Origin: Bacteroidota bacterium
GTDB lineage: Bacteria > Bacteroidota > Bacteroidia > Chitinophagales > Chitinophagaceae
Assembly (NCBI GenBank): GCA_023429825.1
Contig: JAEZDC010000100.1
Span: 1-16,429 of the forward strand
Length of the DNA: 16,429 nucleotides
Direction of reading: 5' to 3'
Both the position numbers and the translations under genes were made by a program. The notes under the pieces were generated by a model. That model was given only the letters and a program-made list of their open reading frames with translations, searched no databases and had not been told where the DNA came from. Shown piece after piece: positions 1-6,684 of this stretch (position 1 is its first letter; every line of letters begins with the position of its first letter).

Positions 1-2
1 AA

Positions 3-554
3 GACGGGAACGGCGGTAGTCTCACAATAGACAGTGTGTATGAAACGAAAGGTACAAAAGTCGATATGGAGATTCCTTCAACCTACACTTTCGGTGTAGC
101 ATTCAATAAAACGATCTTAATTCCGAATGTAGGAGCTGTAAACAAATGGATGATCGGGGCCGAGTTTGAAACAGCTAAATGGACACAGTTCAGATACGCT
201 GGTCTTACGGATAAACTTAATGATTATTGGCAACTCAGAATCGGAGGTTCGTTTCTTCCTAAGTTTGAAAGAGCAGGAACACTCGCTTTATCTACCTATC
301 GTGCAGGATTAGTTTTCGGGCAAGATTATATCAATGCAGATGGAAAAGGATTGAAAACATTTTCGGCAAATTTGGGAATTGGTGTGCCTATTGCAGGAAG
401 AGGCTTTGCGAGAACACAATTCACTATTTTGAATTTAGCAGCTGAGTTCGGTAAAAGAGGCACTAACATCAATAATGTAACTGAAACCTTTTTCAGAGTT
501 TCTGCAGGATTAAGCTTCAGCGATATCTGGTTTATCAAGCGTAAATATGACTAA
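3..554 (+). CDS. Outer-membrane beta-barrel protein, C-terminal part (5' end outside window)
   Basis: The reading frame is open from the first bases of the window, so the GTG at 36 is probably internal and the true start lies upstream. About 183 residues are visible. They show alternating polar/aromatic strands typical of a beta-barrel (for example TYTFGVAF, WMIGAEFE, YWQLRIGGSF, FFRVSAGLSF) and glycine-rich turns, ending in FSDIWFIKRKYD. This resembles the C-terminal half of the FadL-like or otherwise uncharacterised barrel proteins that Bacteroidota encode next to lptC. The stop codon overlaps the start of lptC by 8 bases, which implies translational coupling and one transcript, so an envelope role is likely. 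The substrate cannot be told. The barrel call is inferred from strand pattern only; the signal peptide and N-terminus are not in view. Confidence 0.6.
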   Translation, partial: DGNGGSLTIDSVYETKGTKVDMEIPSTYTFGVAFNKTILIPNVGAVNKWMIGAEFETAKWTQFRYAGLTDKLNDYWQLRIGGSFLPKFERAGTLALSTYRAGLVFGQDYINADGKGLKTFSANLGIGVPIAGRGFARTQFTILNLAAEFGKRGTNINNVTETFFRVSAGLSFSDIWFIKRKYD

Positions 555-1134
555 TAAAAGCACACATATTCTAATACATTGGGCAGCCCTTTTTGCAGGC
601 TGCTTTTTTGTTAGTGCTTGCGAGAATAAGATGGAGGATGTTCAACGCCTTGGAAAAAAAAATATTAAAATAGAAGAAGCTAAGAACGTTCAAAGCTTTT
701 TAAGTCAGAATGCTTTGCTGAAGGCCAAACTAACCGCACCGGTCATGCTGAGATATGTTGCGGACACGGCTAAAATAGAATTTCCTAAAACACTCCGTGC
801 GGATTTTTATGATAGCAGCCTGAGGGTAGAAAGCCAGCTATTTGCGAAATATGGTATTTATAAAGAAAACGAAAGCAAGGTTTTTTTAAAAGATAGTGTT
901 GTCGTTTTCAACATAAAAAGAGATACTCTTTTTTGTAATGAACTCTGGTGGGATCAATCATTAGGAACTTTTTTTACCGACAAGCCAGTGATTATTCGAC
1001 AAGTGAGCCCTGTTAACCAGAAAATTTATGGAACCGGGTTAACCGCAGATCAGAACTTTACCTGGTTCAGAATTACAAACCCAACGGGATTTGTGCAGGT
1101 GCCGGATAGTACATTACCGGCAAACAACCCCTGA
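547..1134 (+). CDS. lptC: LptC-like LPS export protein, lipoprotein
   Basis: A 195-residue protein that resembles the LptC/OstA-like family, which passes lipopolysaccharide from the inner-membrane LptBFG ABC transporter to the periplasmic LptA bridge. Residues 8-24 are hydrophobic and end in VSAC, a lipobox with Cys25, so the protein is probably a lipid-anchored periplasmic protein rather than one held by an uncleaved helix as in E. coli. The body is rich in beta strands (for example LRADFYDSSLRVESQLFAKYGIY, followed by VFLKDSVVVFNI), matching the jelly-roll fold expected of LptC. A C-terminal YGTGLTADQNF segment is typical of the Bacteroidota version. The ATG at 547 lies inside the upstream barrel gene (8-base overlap). 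The stop codon directly touches the stop of the convergent gene. The family call rests on remembered sequence style, not a search. Confidence 0.75.
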   Translation: MTNKSTHILIHWAALFAGCFFVSACENKMEDVQRLGKKNIKIEEAKNVQSFLSQNALLKAKLTAPVMLRYVADTAKIEFPKTLRADFYDSSLRVESQLFAKYGIYKENESKVFLKDSVVVFNIKRDTLFCNELWWDQSLGTFFTDKPVIIRQVSPVNQKIYGTGLTADQNFTWFRITNPTGFVQVPDSTLPANNP

Positions 1135-1377
1135 CTATTTCACTTCTTCAAAATCTATATAATCTTTATTATCGGTGTCTGATTGCTTATCAGATGATTG
1201 AGGACGAACATTTTTCTCCTGTTTATCAAATCTTTGCTGTTGGTACTGCTGCTGTTTCTGCATTTCCCTGATCTTCTTTTTTACCTGCGATGTTGTTCTC
1301 GAAATCGGGATAATGAAATCAAATACCAATTTGTACAACAGGTAAATAAGAAATAAATAAAAAAGTATTTTAAGCAT
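1135..1377 (-). CDS. Small membrane-anchored protein, DUF4834-like
   Basis: Starting at the ATG at 1377, this encodes 80 residues. One N-terminal transmembrane helix (about residues 2-24, MLKILFYLFLIYLLYKLVF) is followed by a basic, glutamine-rich predicted coiled coil (about 30-55, KKKIREMQKQQQYQQQ) and an acidic tail ending DYIDFEEVK. This layout matches the small DUF4834 proteins common in Bacteroidota; their function is unknown. A longer frame exists to 1404, but the added residues overlap a TAnnTTTG promoter element at 1386-1393, which favours the shorter start. The gene converges on lptC with no bases between the two stop codons and has a divergent promoter region shared with rimP. Confidence 0.65.
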   Translation of the reverse strand: MLKILFYLFLIYLLYKLVFDFIIPISRTTSQVKKKIREMQKQQQYQQQRFDKQEKNVRPQSSDKQSDTDNKDYIDFEEVK

Positions 1378-1385
1378 GACGGTGG

Positions 1386-1393
1386 CAAAGGTA
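1386..1393 (-). promoter_or_regulatory. -7 promoter element of the DUF4834-like gene
   Basis: TACCTTTG on the minus strand fits the Bacteroidota -7 consensus TAnnTTTG. It ends 8 bases before the ATG at 1377, so the transcript would have a leader of about five bases or fewer. I see no good TTG at the usual distance upstream, so the -33 half is weak. Confidence 0.45.
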
Positions 1394-1447
1394 GATGCCT
1401 GCATTGATTATGCTTGCTATTTTAGAAATACTTAACTAGGGAGAAAA

Positions 1448-1480
1448 TTTGGAACATATTGCCTATGTATACTACATTTG
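1448..1480 (+). promoter_or_regulatory. Promoter of the rimP-nusA-infB operon
   Basis: TTTG at 1448-1451 and TACATTTG at 1473-1480 fit the Bacteroidota -33 and -7 elements, separated by 21 bases (slightly longer than the 19 seen at other promoters here). Transcription would start near 1485, giving a leader of about 55 bases that contains the hairpin at 1499-1522. Confidence 0.6.
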
Positions 1481-1498
1481 CATCGGACAAAAGCAATC

Positions 1499-1532
1499 GA
1501 AGGGAACGGACTCGTTCCCTTCTCTTTTTCTT
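1499..1532 (+). terminator. Terminator-like hairpin in the rimP leader (possible attenuator)
   Basis: GAAGGGAACG (1499-1508) and CGTTCCCTTC (1513-1522) form a perfect 10-base-pair stem with a GACT loop, followed by the T-rich run TCTTTTTCTT (1523-1532). This is the form of an intrinsic terminator. It lies between the operon promoter and the rimP start at 1542, so it would act on the operon's own transcript. Because the operon encodes NusA, which modulates pausing and intrinsic termination, autoregulation is an attractive inference but is not shown by the sequence. It could alternatively terminate readthrough from upstream or stabilise the mRNA. Confidence 0.65.
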
Positions 1533-1541
1533 ACAACTGTC

Positions 1542-2012
1542 ATGGCTATAGAAACTCAAATCGAGCAAATCGAAAAATTAGTTGACCAGGTTTTAGAAAG
1601 TGAGCCAGAATTTTTTCGTGTGAATGTTCGCATCAAACCTACCAACAACGTAAAAGTATATTTAGATGGCGATAAAGGTATCGCTATAGATAAATGCGTG
1701 TATTTCAACCGTCAGCTTTATAAGTTAATTGAGGAAGCTGGTATGTATCCTGAGGGCGAATTTTCGCTGGAAGTTTCTTCACCAGGAGTTGATGAGCCGT
1801 TGAAATTAAGAAGACAATACATTAAGAACATAGGAAGAGATGTTGAAGTGCTCTTTGTTGATGGTACAAAAAAAGAGGGTAAGCTGTTAGAAGTGGCAGA
1901 AAGTGATGTCATTTTAGAACATACTACAGGTAAGGGCAAAAAAGCCGAAACAAAACAATTGGTTATCCCATTTGATAATATAAAAACAACAACTGTACAA
2001 GTTAAGTTCTGA
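1542..2012 (+). CDS. rimP: Ribosome maturation factor RimP
   Basis: A 156-residue cytoplasmic protein needed for maturation of the 30S ribosomal subunit. The N-terminal alpha/beta domain (about 1-85) includes the VKVYLDGDKGIAIDKC segment and the family motif SLEVSSPGVDEPL. The C-terminal SH3-like domain (about 90-156) contains GRDVEVLFVDGTKKEGKLLE and ends with the VIPFDNIKTTTVQVKF strand. The start at ATG 1542 is chosen because it gives the family-typical N-terminus; the in-frame TTG at 1449 lies within the promoter. It is the first gene of the rimP-nusA-infB unit, with a 51-base gap to nusA. Length and motifs are normal for Bacteroidota RimP, which lacks the long N-terminal extension of some homologues. 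Confidence 0.92.
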   Translation: MAIETQIEQIEKLVDQVLESEPEFFRVNVRIKPTNNVKVYLDGDKGIAIDKCVYFNRQLYKLIEEAGMYPEGEFSLEVSSPGVDEPLKLRRQYIKNIGRDVEVLFVDGTKKEGKLLEVAESDVILEHTTGKGKKAETKQLVIPFDNIKTTTVQVKF

Positions 2013-2063
2013 TTCTCTTCATCGAATTTGGAATTTGACTTTTTGGAATTTAAAAAAGAAGAA

Positions 2064-3314
2064 ATGGCAAGTATCAATCTTATTGAAGCATTCCAGGAGT
2101 TCAGGGACGTAGAAAATATCGACCGTCCTACACTGATGAAAGTGGTGGAAGACGTTTTTAAAACGCTTCTCAGGAAAAGGTTTGGTAGTGATGAGAACTT
2201 CGACGTTATCGTTAACGCAGAAAAAGGTGACCTTGAGATCATCCGTCGCCGTGAGATCGTAGAAGACGGTGAAGTGCTAAACCCTTTGTCTGAAATAGCT
2301 TATAGCGATGCTGTTAAAATAGAGCCAGACTTTGAAGTGGGTGAAGAACTTTACCAGGAAATGAACATTTATGATTTCGGTCGCCGTGCAATCCTAGCTG
2401 CCAAGCAAACATTGGCCAGCCGTATCAACGACTTGAAGAAAAATGTTTTGGTAAAGAAATATGCAGATAGAATTGGCGAGATCATCAGTGCAGAAGTATA
2501 CCAGGTTTGGAAAAAAGAAGTGTTGTTGCTTGACGAAGACGGCAATGAGCTGATTCTTCCTAAGTCTGAACAAATACCGCAAGACTATTTCAAAAAAGGC
2601 GAGAATATTCGTGCTGTCGTTAGAAGAGTAGACATGAAGAACAACACTCCGGTGATTATTTTGTCAAGAACAAGCCCTGACTTTCTGGCAAAATTGTTGG
2701 AGATTGAGGTGCCCGAGATCTTTGACGGTCTTATTTCAATTAAGAAAATTGTTCGTGAGCCTGGCGAAAGAGCTAAGGTTGCAGTTGAATCTTACGATGA
2801 CAGGATCGATCCTGTTGGTGCATGCGTAGGTATGAAAGGTAGTCGTATCCACGGTATCGTAAGAGAATTGAAGAATGAGAATATCGATGTGATCAACTAC
2901 ACAGCGAATACACAATTACTTATTCAACGTTCACTTACTCCTTCCAAGATCAGTTATATGAATCTTGATACCGAGAAGCATCATGCTGAGGTTTATTTGA
3001 AGCCTGACCAGGTTTCCTTAGCAATTGGTAAAAGAGGGGTGAATATTAAGCTGGCTTGTGAACTTACCGGTTACGAAATAGATGTATATCGTGAAGAAGA
3101 GGAGCAGACAGAAGAAATGTTTGATATTGATCTTGATGAATTCAGTGATGAGATCGAAACATGGGTGATAGATGAATTGAAGCGTGTAGGTTGTGATACT
3201 GCAAGAAGCGTATTAGATCTCTCAACCGAAGAGCTGGAAAGAAGAACAGACCTGGAGAAAGAAACTATCGACGAAGTAAGAAAAGTATTACAGGCAGAAT
3301 TTGAAAGGGAATAA
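2064..3314 (+). CDS. nusA: Transcription termination/antitermination factor NusA
   Basis: A 416-residue RNA polymerase-binding elongation factor that modulates pausing, intrinsic termination and antitermination. Domains in order: NusA N-terminal RNAP-binding domain (about 1-125), S1 domain (about 135-200), KH1 with GMKG at 256-259, KH2 with GKRG at 322-325, then an acidic stretch (EEEEQTEE) and a C-terminal helix-hairpin-helix-like module (about 365-410, DELKRVGCDTARSVLDL). It lacks the two full acidic repeat domains of E. coli NusA (about 495 residues), as is usual in this phylum. The start is set at the ATG at 2064 (MASINLIEAF), preceded by a purine-rich AAAAAAGAAGAA; the in-frame TTG at 2028 gives an unconvincing extension. 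It is followed by 122 bases rich in short repeats before infB. Confidence 0.95.
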   Translation: MASINLIEAFQEFRDVENIDRPTLMKVVEDVFKTLLRKRFGSDENFDVIVNAEKGDLEIIRRREIVEDGEVLNPLSEIAYSDAVKIEPDFEVGEELYQEMNIYDFGRRAILAAKQTLASRINDLKKNVLVKKYADRIGEIISAEVYQVWKKEVLLLDEDGNELILPKSEQIPQDYFKKGENIRAVVRRVDMKNNTPVIILSRTSPDFLAKLLEIEVPEIFDGLISIKKIVREPGERAKVAVESYDDRIDPVGACVGMKGSRIHGIVRELKNENIDVINYTANTQLLIQRSLTPSKISYMNLDTEKHHAEVYLKPDQVSLAIGKRGVNIKLACELTGYEIDVYREEEEQTEEMFDIDLDEFSDEIETWVIDELKRVGCDTARSVLDLSTEELERRTDLEKETIDEVRKVLQAEFERE

Positions 3315-3317
3315 TTA

Positions 3318-3421
3318 ATAGTCATAAGTCAATAGCCAGGAGAGTCATTATTAACTTGGTGACTGATGGCCAATGACTCAAAAAATAAAACATCCATGGA
3401 CAATGGTCTATGGCTATCGAC
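3318..3421. repeat. Degenerate heptamer and nested inverted repeats between nusA and infB
   Basis: Three consecutive heptamers, ATAGTCA, TAAGTCA and ATAGCCA, occupy 3318-3338. The same gap has three nested or adjacent inverted repeats: GTCAATAGCCA (3328-3338) with TGGCTATCGAC (3411-3421), 10 of 11 matching; GAGTCATT (3342-3349) with AATGACTC (3372-3379), perfect; and CCATGGAC/GTCTATGG around loop AATG (3394-3413, one G-T pair). The whole could fold as a branched stem in the intergenic RNA. Its function is unknown. Confidence 0.6.
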
Positions 3422-3436
3422 AAATAAAAGAATTGA

Positions 3437-6331
3437 ATGTCAGAACTGAAATTACCGAGATTATTAGCAGCTGCTAAAGAGTTCAATATCGGGCAAGACA
3501 CCCTTGTTGATTTTTTAGTAGGCAAAGGGTTTAGCAAAGATGATCTGAAGCCTACCGCAAAGCTTTCAGAAGACATGTATCGTGCTCTTCAGGCAGGTTT
3601 TCAAAGCGATAAGGTTGCCAAAACCAAGGCCGATGCCGTAGAAATTCCCAAAGGCGTTGTTGCAGAGAAAAAGAAAAAAGATGAACAGGATATTTCTGTA
3701 AAAGCAAAACCTGTCTTCAAAGAAGAGCCTAAACCTGAACCAAAAAAAGAGGAGCCTAAGCCTGAAGTAAAACCTGAGCCGGCTAAAGAAGAACCCAAGC
3801 CTGCGGTGGAAGAGGTGGTGAAAGTAGAAGCGCCGGAAATAGAAGGACCTAAGGTTATAGATAAGATCGATCTTTCAAAAATTGACTCTTCAACAAAACC
3901 TAAGAAGAGCGTTAAAAAGAAAACTGAAGAGTCTGCGGCTGAAGCTAAGCCAGAAGAAAAGCCAAAGAAAAAATCGAAGAAAACCGAAGCGGTTGAAGAG
4001 AAGCATGAAGAAGTTACTCCTCCACCTGTAGAAGAAAAAGAAGAGGAGCCTGTAATTGAAAATATCCAGGCCGAAAAATTAACTGGTCCGAAGATCCTTG
4101 GTAAAATAGAGCTTCCAGTAGATAGCGATACAAGACCTAAGCCTACAGAGAAAGCTGCTGCTGGTGGCGCAGGTGCTGGTGAAGCTGAAAAAAGACAGCG
4201 TAAGCGTATTCCTATCGAGAAAAAACCAGATGCGCCTCAACAAGGAGGGTTCCAGAGAGGAAGAGGTGATAATCGTGGTGGACAAGGTGGATTCCAGAGA
4301 GGTGGTCAGCAAGGGGGTGGTTTCAACCGCGGTGGACAAGGTGCGCCAAGAGGAGGACAAGGTGGCCCTGGAGGCGGAAGAGGAAGATTCGATAGAAATG
4401 CAAGACCTGCCGATAAAGAAATTGATCAAAAAGAAATCCAGGATAAGATCAGGGAAACACAAGCGAAACTCGCAGGTGGTAGTGGTAAAGGAAAAAACCT
4501 GAAGGCTAAAGCACGTCGTGAGAAAAGACAAGAAGCTGCAGAAGCCGGAGATGTTCAGGACAACAAACTACAAGTAACAGAATTTGTTACCGTAAGCGAG
4601 TTGGCCAACCTGATGGATGTAAGCTTCGCTGAAGTGATCAGCAAGTGTATGAGCCTCGGCATCATGGTGTCTATCAATCAACGTTTGGATGCAGAGGTGA
4701 TAGAACTTGTTGCAGGTGAGTTTGGATACGAAGTTGAATTCATCGGCATCGATGATGCTTCTGATATGGATGAAGAAGAAGAGGTAGATGATGCAGAAGA
4801 TCTCTCTCATCGTGCACCGATCGTTACCATCATGGGTCACGTTGACCACGGTAAAACTTCTTTGCTTGACTATATAAGAAGAGCGAATGTTGTTGCCGGT
4901 GAAGCTGGTGGTATCACTCAGCACATTGGTGCTTACGAAGTACAAATTCCAAACGGTAAACACATCACATTCTTAGATACACCGGGTCACGAAGCGTTCA
5001 CAGCGATGAGGGCAAGGGGTGCTAAGGTTACCGATATAGCGGTGATCGTGGTAGCTGCGGACGATGCAGTCATGCCGCAAACAAAAGAAGCCATCAGCCA
5101 CGCACAAGCTGCAGGTGTTCCGATGATCTTTGCCGTAAACAAGATCGATAAAGATGGGGCGAATCCACAAAAGATATATGAGCAGTTAGCACAGATGAAC
5201 TTACTGGTAGAAAGCTGGGGCGGTAAATACCAAAGCCAGGAACTTTCTGCTAAGCAGGGATTAAATGTTGATCAACTCCTCGAAAAGATATTATTAGAAG
5301 CAGAGATACTTGACCTGAAAGCAAACCCTGACAGAGAAGCTACAGGTACCATCATTGAAGCTTCACTTGATAAAGGCCGTGGTTATGTAGCTACGTTACT
5401 CGTTCAGAACGGTACATTGAAACAAGGTGATCTTATCGTGAGTGGTCAACACTTCGGTAGAGTGAAAGCGATGTTCAATGAAAGAAACCAGCGAGTGAAT
5501 GAAGCACCGCCTTCTACGCCAGTTGTAATACTTGGTTTGAATGGTGCCCCACAAGCAGGTGAGAAATTCAAGGTTTACGAAGACGAAGCTGAAGCAAAAG
5601 AGATCGCTAATAAGAGAGCTCAGATATTGAGAGAGCAGGGATTGAGAGCAAGGAAACATATTACACTCGATGAGATCGGTCGTCGTTTGGCACTCGGAAA
5701 CTTTAAAGAACTCAACGTTATCATCAAAGGTGATGTGGATGGTTCGGTAGAGGCGTTAAGTGATTCATTACAGAAATTATCTACCCAGGAAATTGCTGTA
5801 AGAGTGGTACACAAAGCCGTGGGTCAGATATCCGAGAGTGATGTATTGCTTGCAACTGCATCCGATGCGATCGTTATTGGTTTCAACGTTCGTCCAAGTA
5901 GCCAGGCAAGTAAATTGGCGGAGAACGAAGGCGTTCAGATCAAAATGTATTCGATCATCTATACCGCTATCGACGAGATCAGGAGTGCGATGGAAGGTAT
6001 GTTGGATCCGAAGGTGCAGGAGAAAGAGATCGCTACTATCGAGATACGTGAAGTATACAAATTTGATAAGGCTACCGTTGCCGGTTGTTATGTAACCGAT
6101 GGTAAGATGAAGAGGGATAGCAAGATTCGTGTATTCCGCGATGGTATCCTCATCTATCCGAGACAGGAGGGTGGCTTTGCAGAACTCGGCAGCTTGAAGC
6201 GTTTCAAAGATGATGTGAAAGAAGTAGCTCAAGGTTACGAGTGTGGTCTAACGATCAAGAACTTCGCAGATATACAAGTTGGTGATACCGTTGTTGGTTA
6301 CGAAGAAGAAGAAGTAAAAAGAACATTATAG
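3437..6331 (+). CDS. infB: Translation initiation factor IF-2
   Basis: A 964-residue GTPase that delivers fMet-tRNA to the 30S subunit and promotes subunit joining. In order: an N-terminal IF2_N domain (about 1-55); a long Lys/Pro/Glu-rich linker (about 60-200); an RGG/GGQ-rich stretch (270-320); a second IF2_N-type domain (about 378-435, VSELANLMDVSFAEVISK); the G domain with G1 GHVDHGKT (467-474), G3 DTPGH (514-518) and G4 NKID (568-571); then domain II, the IF2 domain III (NVIIKGDVDGSVEAL) and the C-terminal fMet-tRNA-binding beta-barrel ending near VGDTVVGYEEEEVKRTL. The ATG at 3437 gives the expected MSELKLPRLL start. It is longer than E. coli IF2 because of the linker. It is last in the operon and followed by a strong terminator. 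rbfA and truB, common downstream in other phyla, are absent. Confidence 0.97.
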   Translation: MSELKLPRLLAAAKEFNIGQDTLVDFLVGKGFSKDDLKPTAKLSEDMYRALQAGFQSDKVAKTKADAVEIPKGVVAEKKKKDEQDISVKAKPVFKEEPKPEPKKEEPKPEVKPEPAKEEPKPAVEEVVKVEAPEIEGPKVIDKIDLSKIDSSTKPKKSVKKKTEESAAEAKPEEKPKKKSKKTEAVEEKHEEVTPPPVEEKEEEPVIENIQAEKLTGPKILGKIELPVDSDTRPKPTEKAAAGGAGAGEAEKRQRKRIPIEKKPDAPQQGGFQRGRGDNRGGQGGFQRGGQQGGGFNRGGQGAPRGGQGGPGGGRGRFDRNARPADKEIDQKEIQDKIRETQAKLAGGSGKGKNLKAKARREKRQEAAEAGDVQDNKLQVTEFVTVSELANLMDVSFAEVISKCMSLGIMVSINQRLDAEVIELVAGEFGYEVEFIGIDDASDMDEEEEVDDAEDLSHRAPIVTIMGHVDHGKTSLLDYIRRANVVAGEAGGITQHIGAYEVQIPNGKHITFLDTPGHEAFTAMRARGAKVTDIAVIVVAADDAVMPQTKEAISHAQAAGVPMIFAVNKIDKDGANPQKIYEQLAQMNLLVESWGGKYQSQELSAKQGLNVDQLLEKILLEAEILDLKANPDREATGTIIEASLDKGRGYVATLLVQNGTLKQGDLIVSGQHFGRVKAMFNERNQRVNEAPPSTPVVILGLNGAPQAGEKFKVYEDEAEAKEIANKRAQILREQGLRARKHITLDEIGRRLALGNFKELNVIIKGDVDGSVEALSDSLQKLSTQEIAVRVVHKAVGQISESDVLLATASDAIVIGFNVRPSSQASKLAENEGVQIKMYSIIYTAIDEIRSAMEGMLDPKVQEKEIATIEIREVYKFDKATVAGCYVTDGKMKRDSKIRVFRDGILIYPRQEGGFAELGSLKRFKDDVKEVAQGYECGLTIKNFADIQVGDTVVGYEEEEVKRTL

Positions 6332-6353
6332 TTCGTTACATCGATATAAAAAG

Positions 6354-6384
6354 AAAAGGAGTGAATTATCACTCCTTTTTTATT
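6354..6384 (+). terminator. Intrinsic terminator after infB
   Basis: AAAAGGAGTGA (6354-6364) pairs perfectly with TCACTCCTTTT (6369-6379) around loop ATTA, running into a T-rich tail. It lies 23 bases after the infB stop, marks the end of the rimP-nusA-infB transcript, and is independent of the REP-like palindromes that start at 6412. Confidence 0.9.
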
Positions 6385-6411
6385 ACAACTCTTTCAGAAA
6401 TATCAGAAACC

Positions 6412-6620
6412 AACTCCGTAGGAGTTCCCTGTTTGTAAAACCAAATAACGATATCAGAACACTCCTACGGAGTCACGGACGATTTTGATTGTCTTTTTCT
6501 ATAAACAGAATGCTTCTACGGAGCGGGGTCCGCCTAACATATCATTTTAAAGAAATGAGATAAGCGATTCAATATTGCAGAGTCGCAACTCCGTAGGAGT
6601 TCCCTGTTTATAGAAAAAAC
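6412..6620. repeat. Cluster of four REP-like palindromes (two inverted pairs)
   Basis: Four copies of the CTCCGTAGGAG palindrome lie in the gap between infB and psd: ACTCCGTAGGAGT at 6413-6425 (plus form, followed by TCCCTGTTTG), its reverse form at 6461-6473, a variant GCTTCTACGGAGC at 6512-6524, and ACTCCGTAGGAGT at 6588-6600. The last two form a long inverted pair: their outer arms at 6494-6508 and 6604-6618 are perfect 15-base complements (reading TTTTTCTATAAACAG on the left). The same core and CTGTTT arm recur around the transposase gene near 15300-16100. With the heptamer tract at 6655-6682 this accounts for most of the 353 bases between infB and psd; I see no gene here. Confidence 0.85.
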
Positions 6621-6654
6621 ATTAACCGAATGCAACCACAAATATCCGGCGCCA

Positions 6655-6682
6655 CTCACGCCTCACCATTCACGCCTCACAT
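6655..6682. repeat. Four tandem heptamers next to the psd stop
   Basis: CTCACGC, CTCACCA, TTCACGC and CTCACAT follow each other without gaps, ending two bases before the psd stop codon on the minus strand. This short tract has a seven-base period like the tract between nusA and infB, but a different sequence. Confidence 0.55.
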
Positions 6683-6684
6683 GA

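Noticed and set aside
1718..2242. 174-residue minus-strand frame across rimP and nusA
   Set aside because: Antisense to two well-supported genes; Ser-rich composition typical of reversed Glu/Lys-rich coding DNA.
4079..4531. 150-residue minus-strand frame and a 112-residue plus-strand frame (4164-4502) inside infB
   Set aside because: Both are shadows of the repetitive Lys/Glu- and RGG-rich linker of IF2; low-complexity coding DNA keeps other frames open, and neither product looks like a protein family.
5777..6232. 151-residue minus-strand frame within infB
   Set aside because: Antisense to the conserved C-terminal domains of IF2; composition is arbitrary and no start signal is seen.
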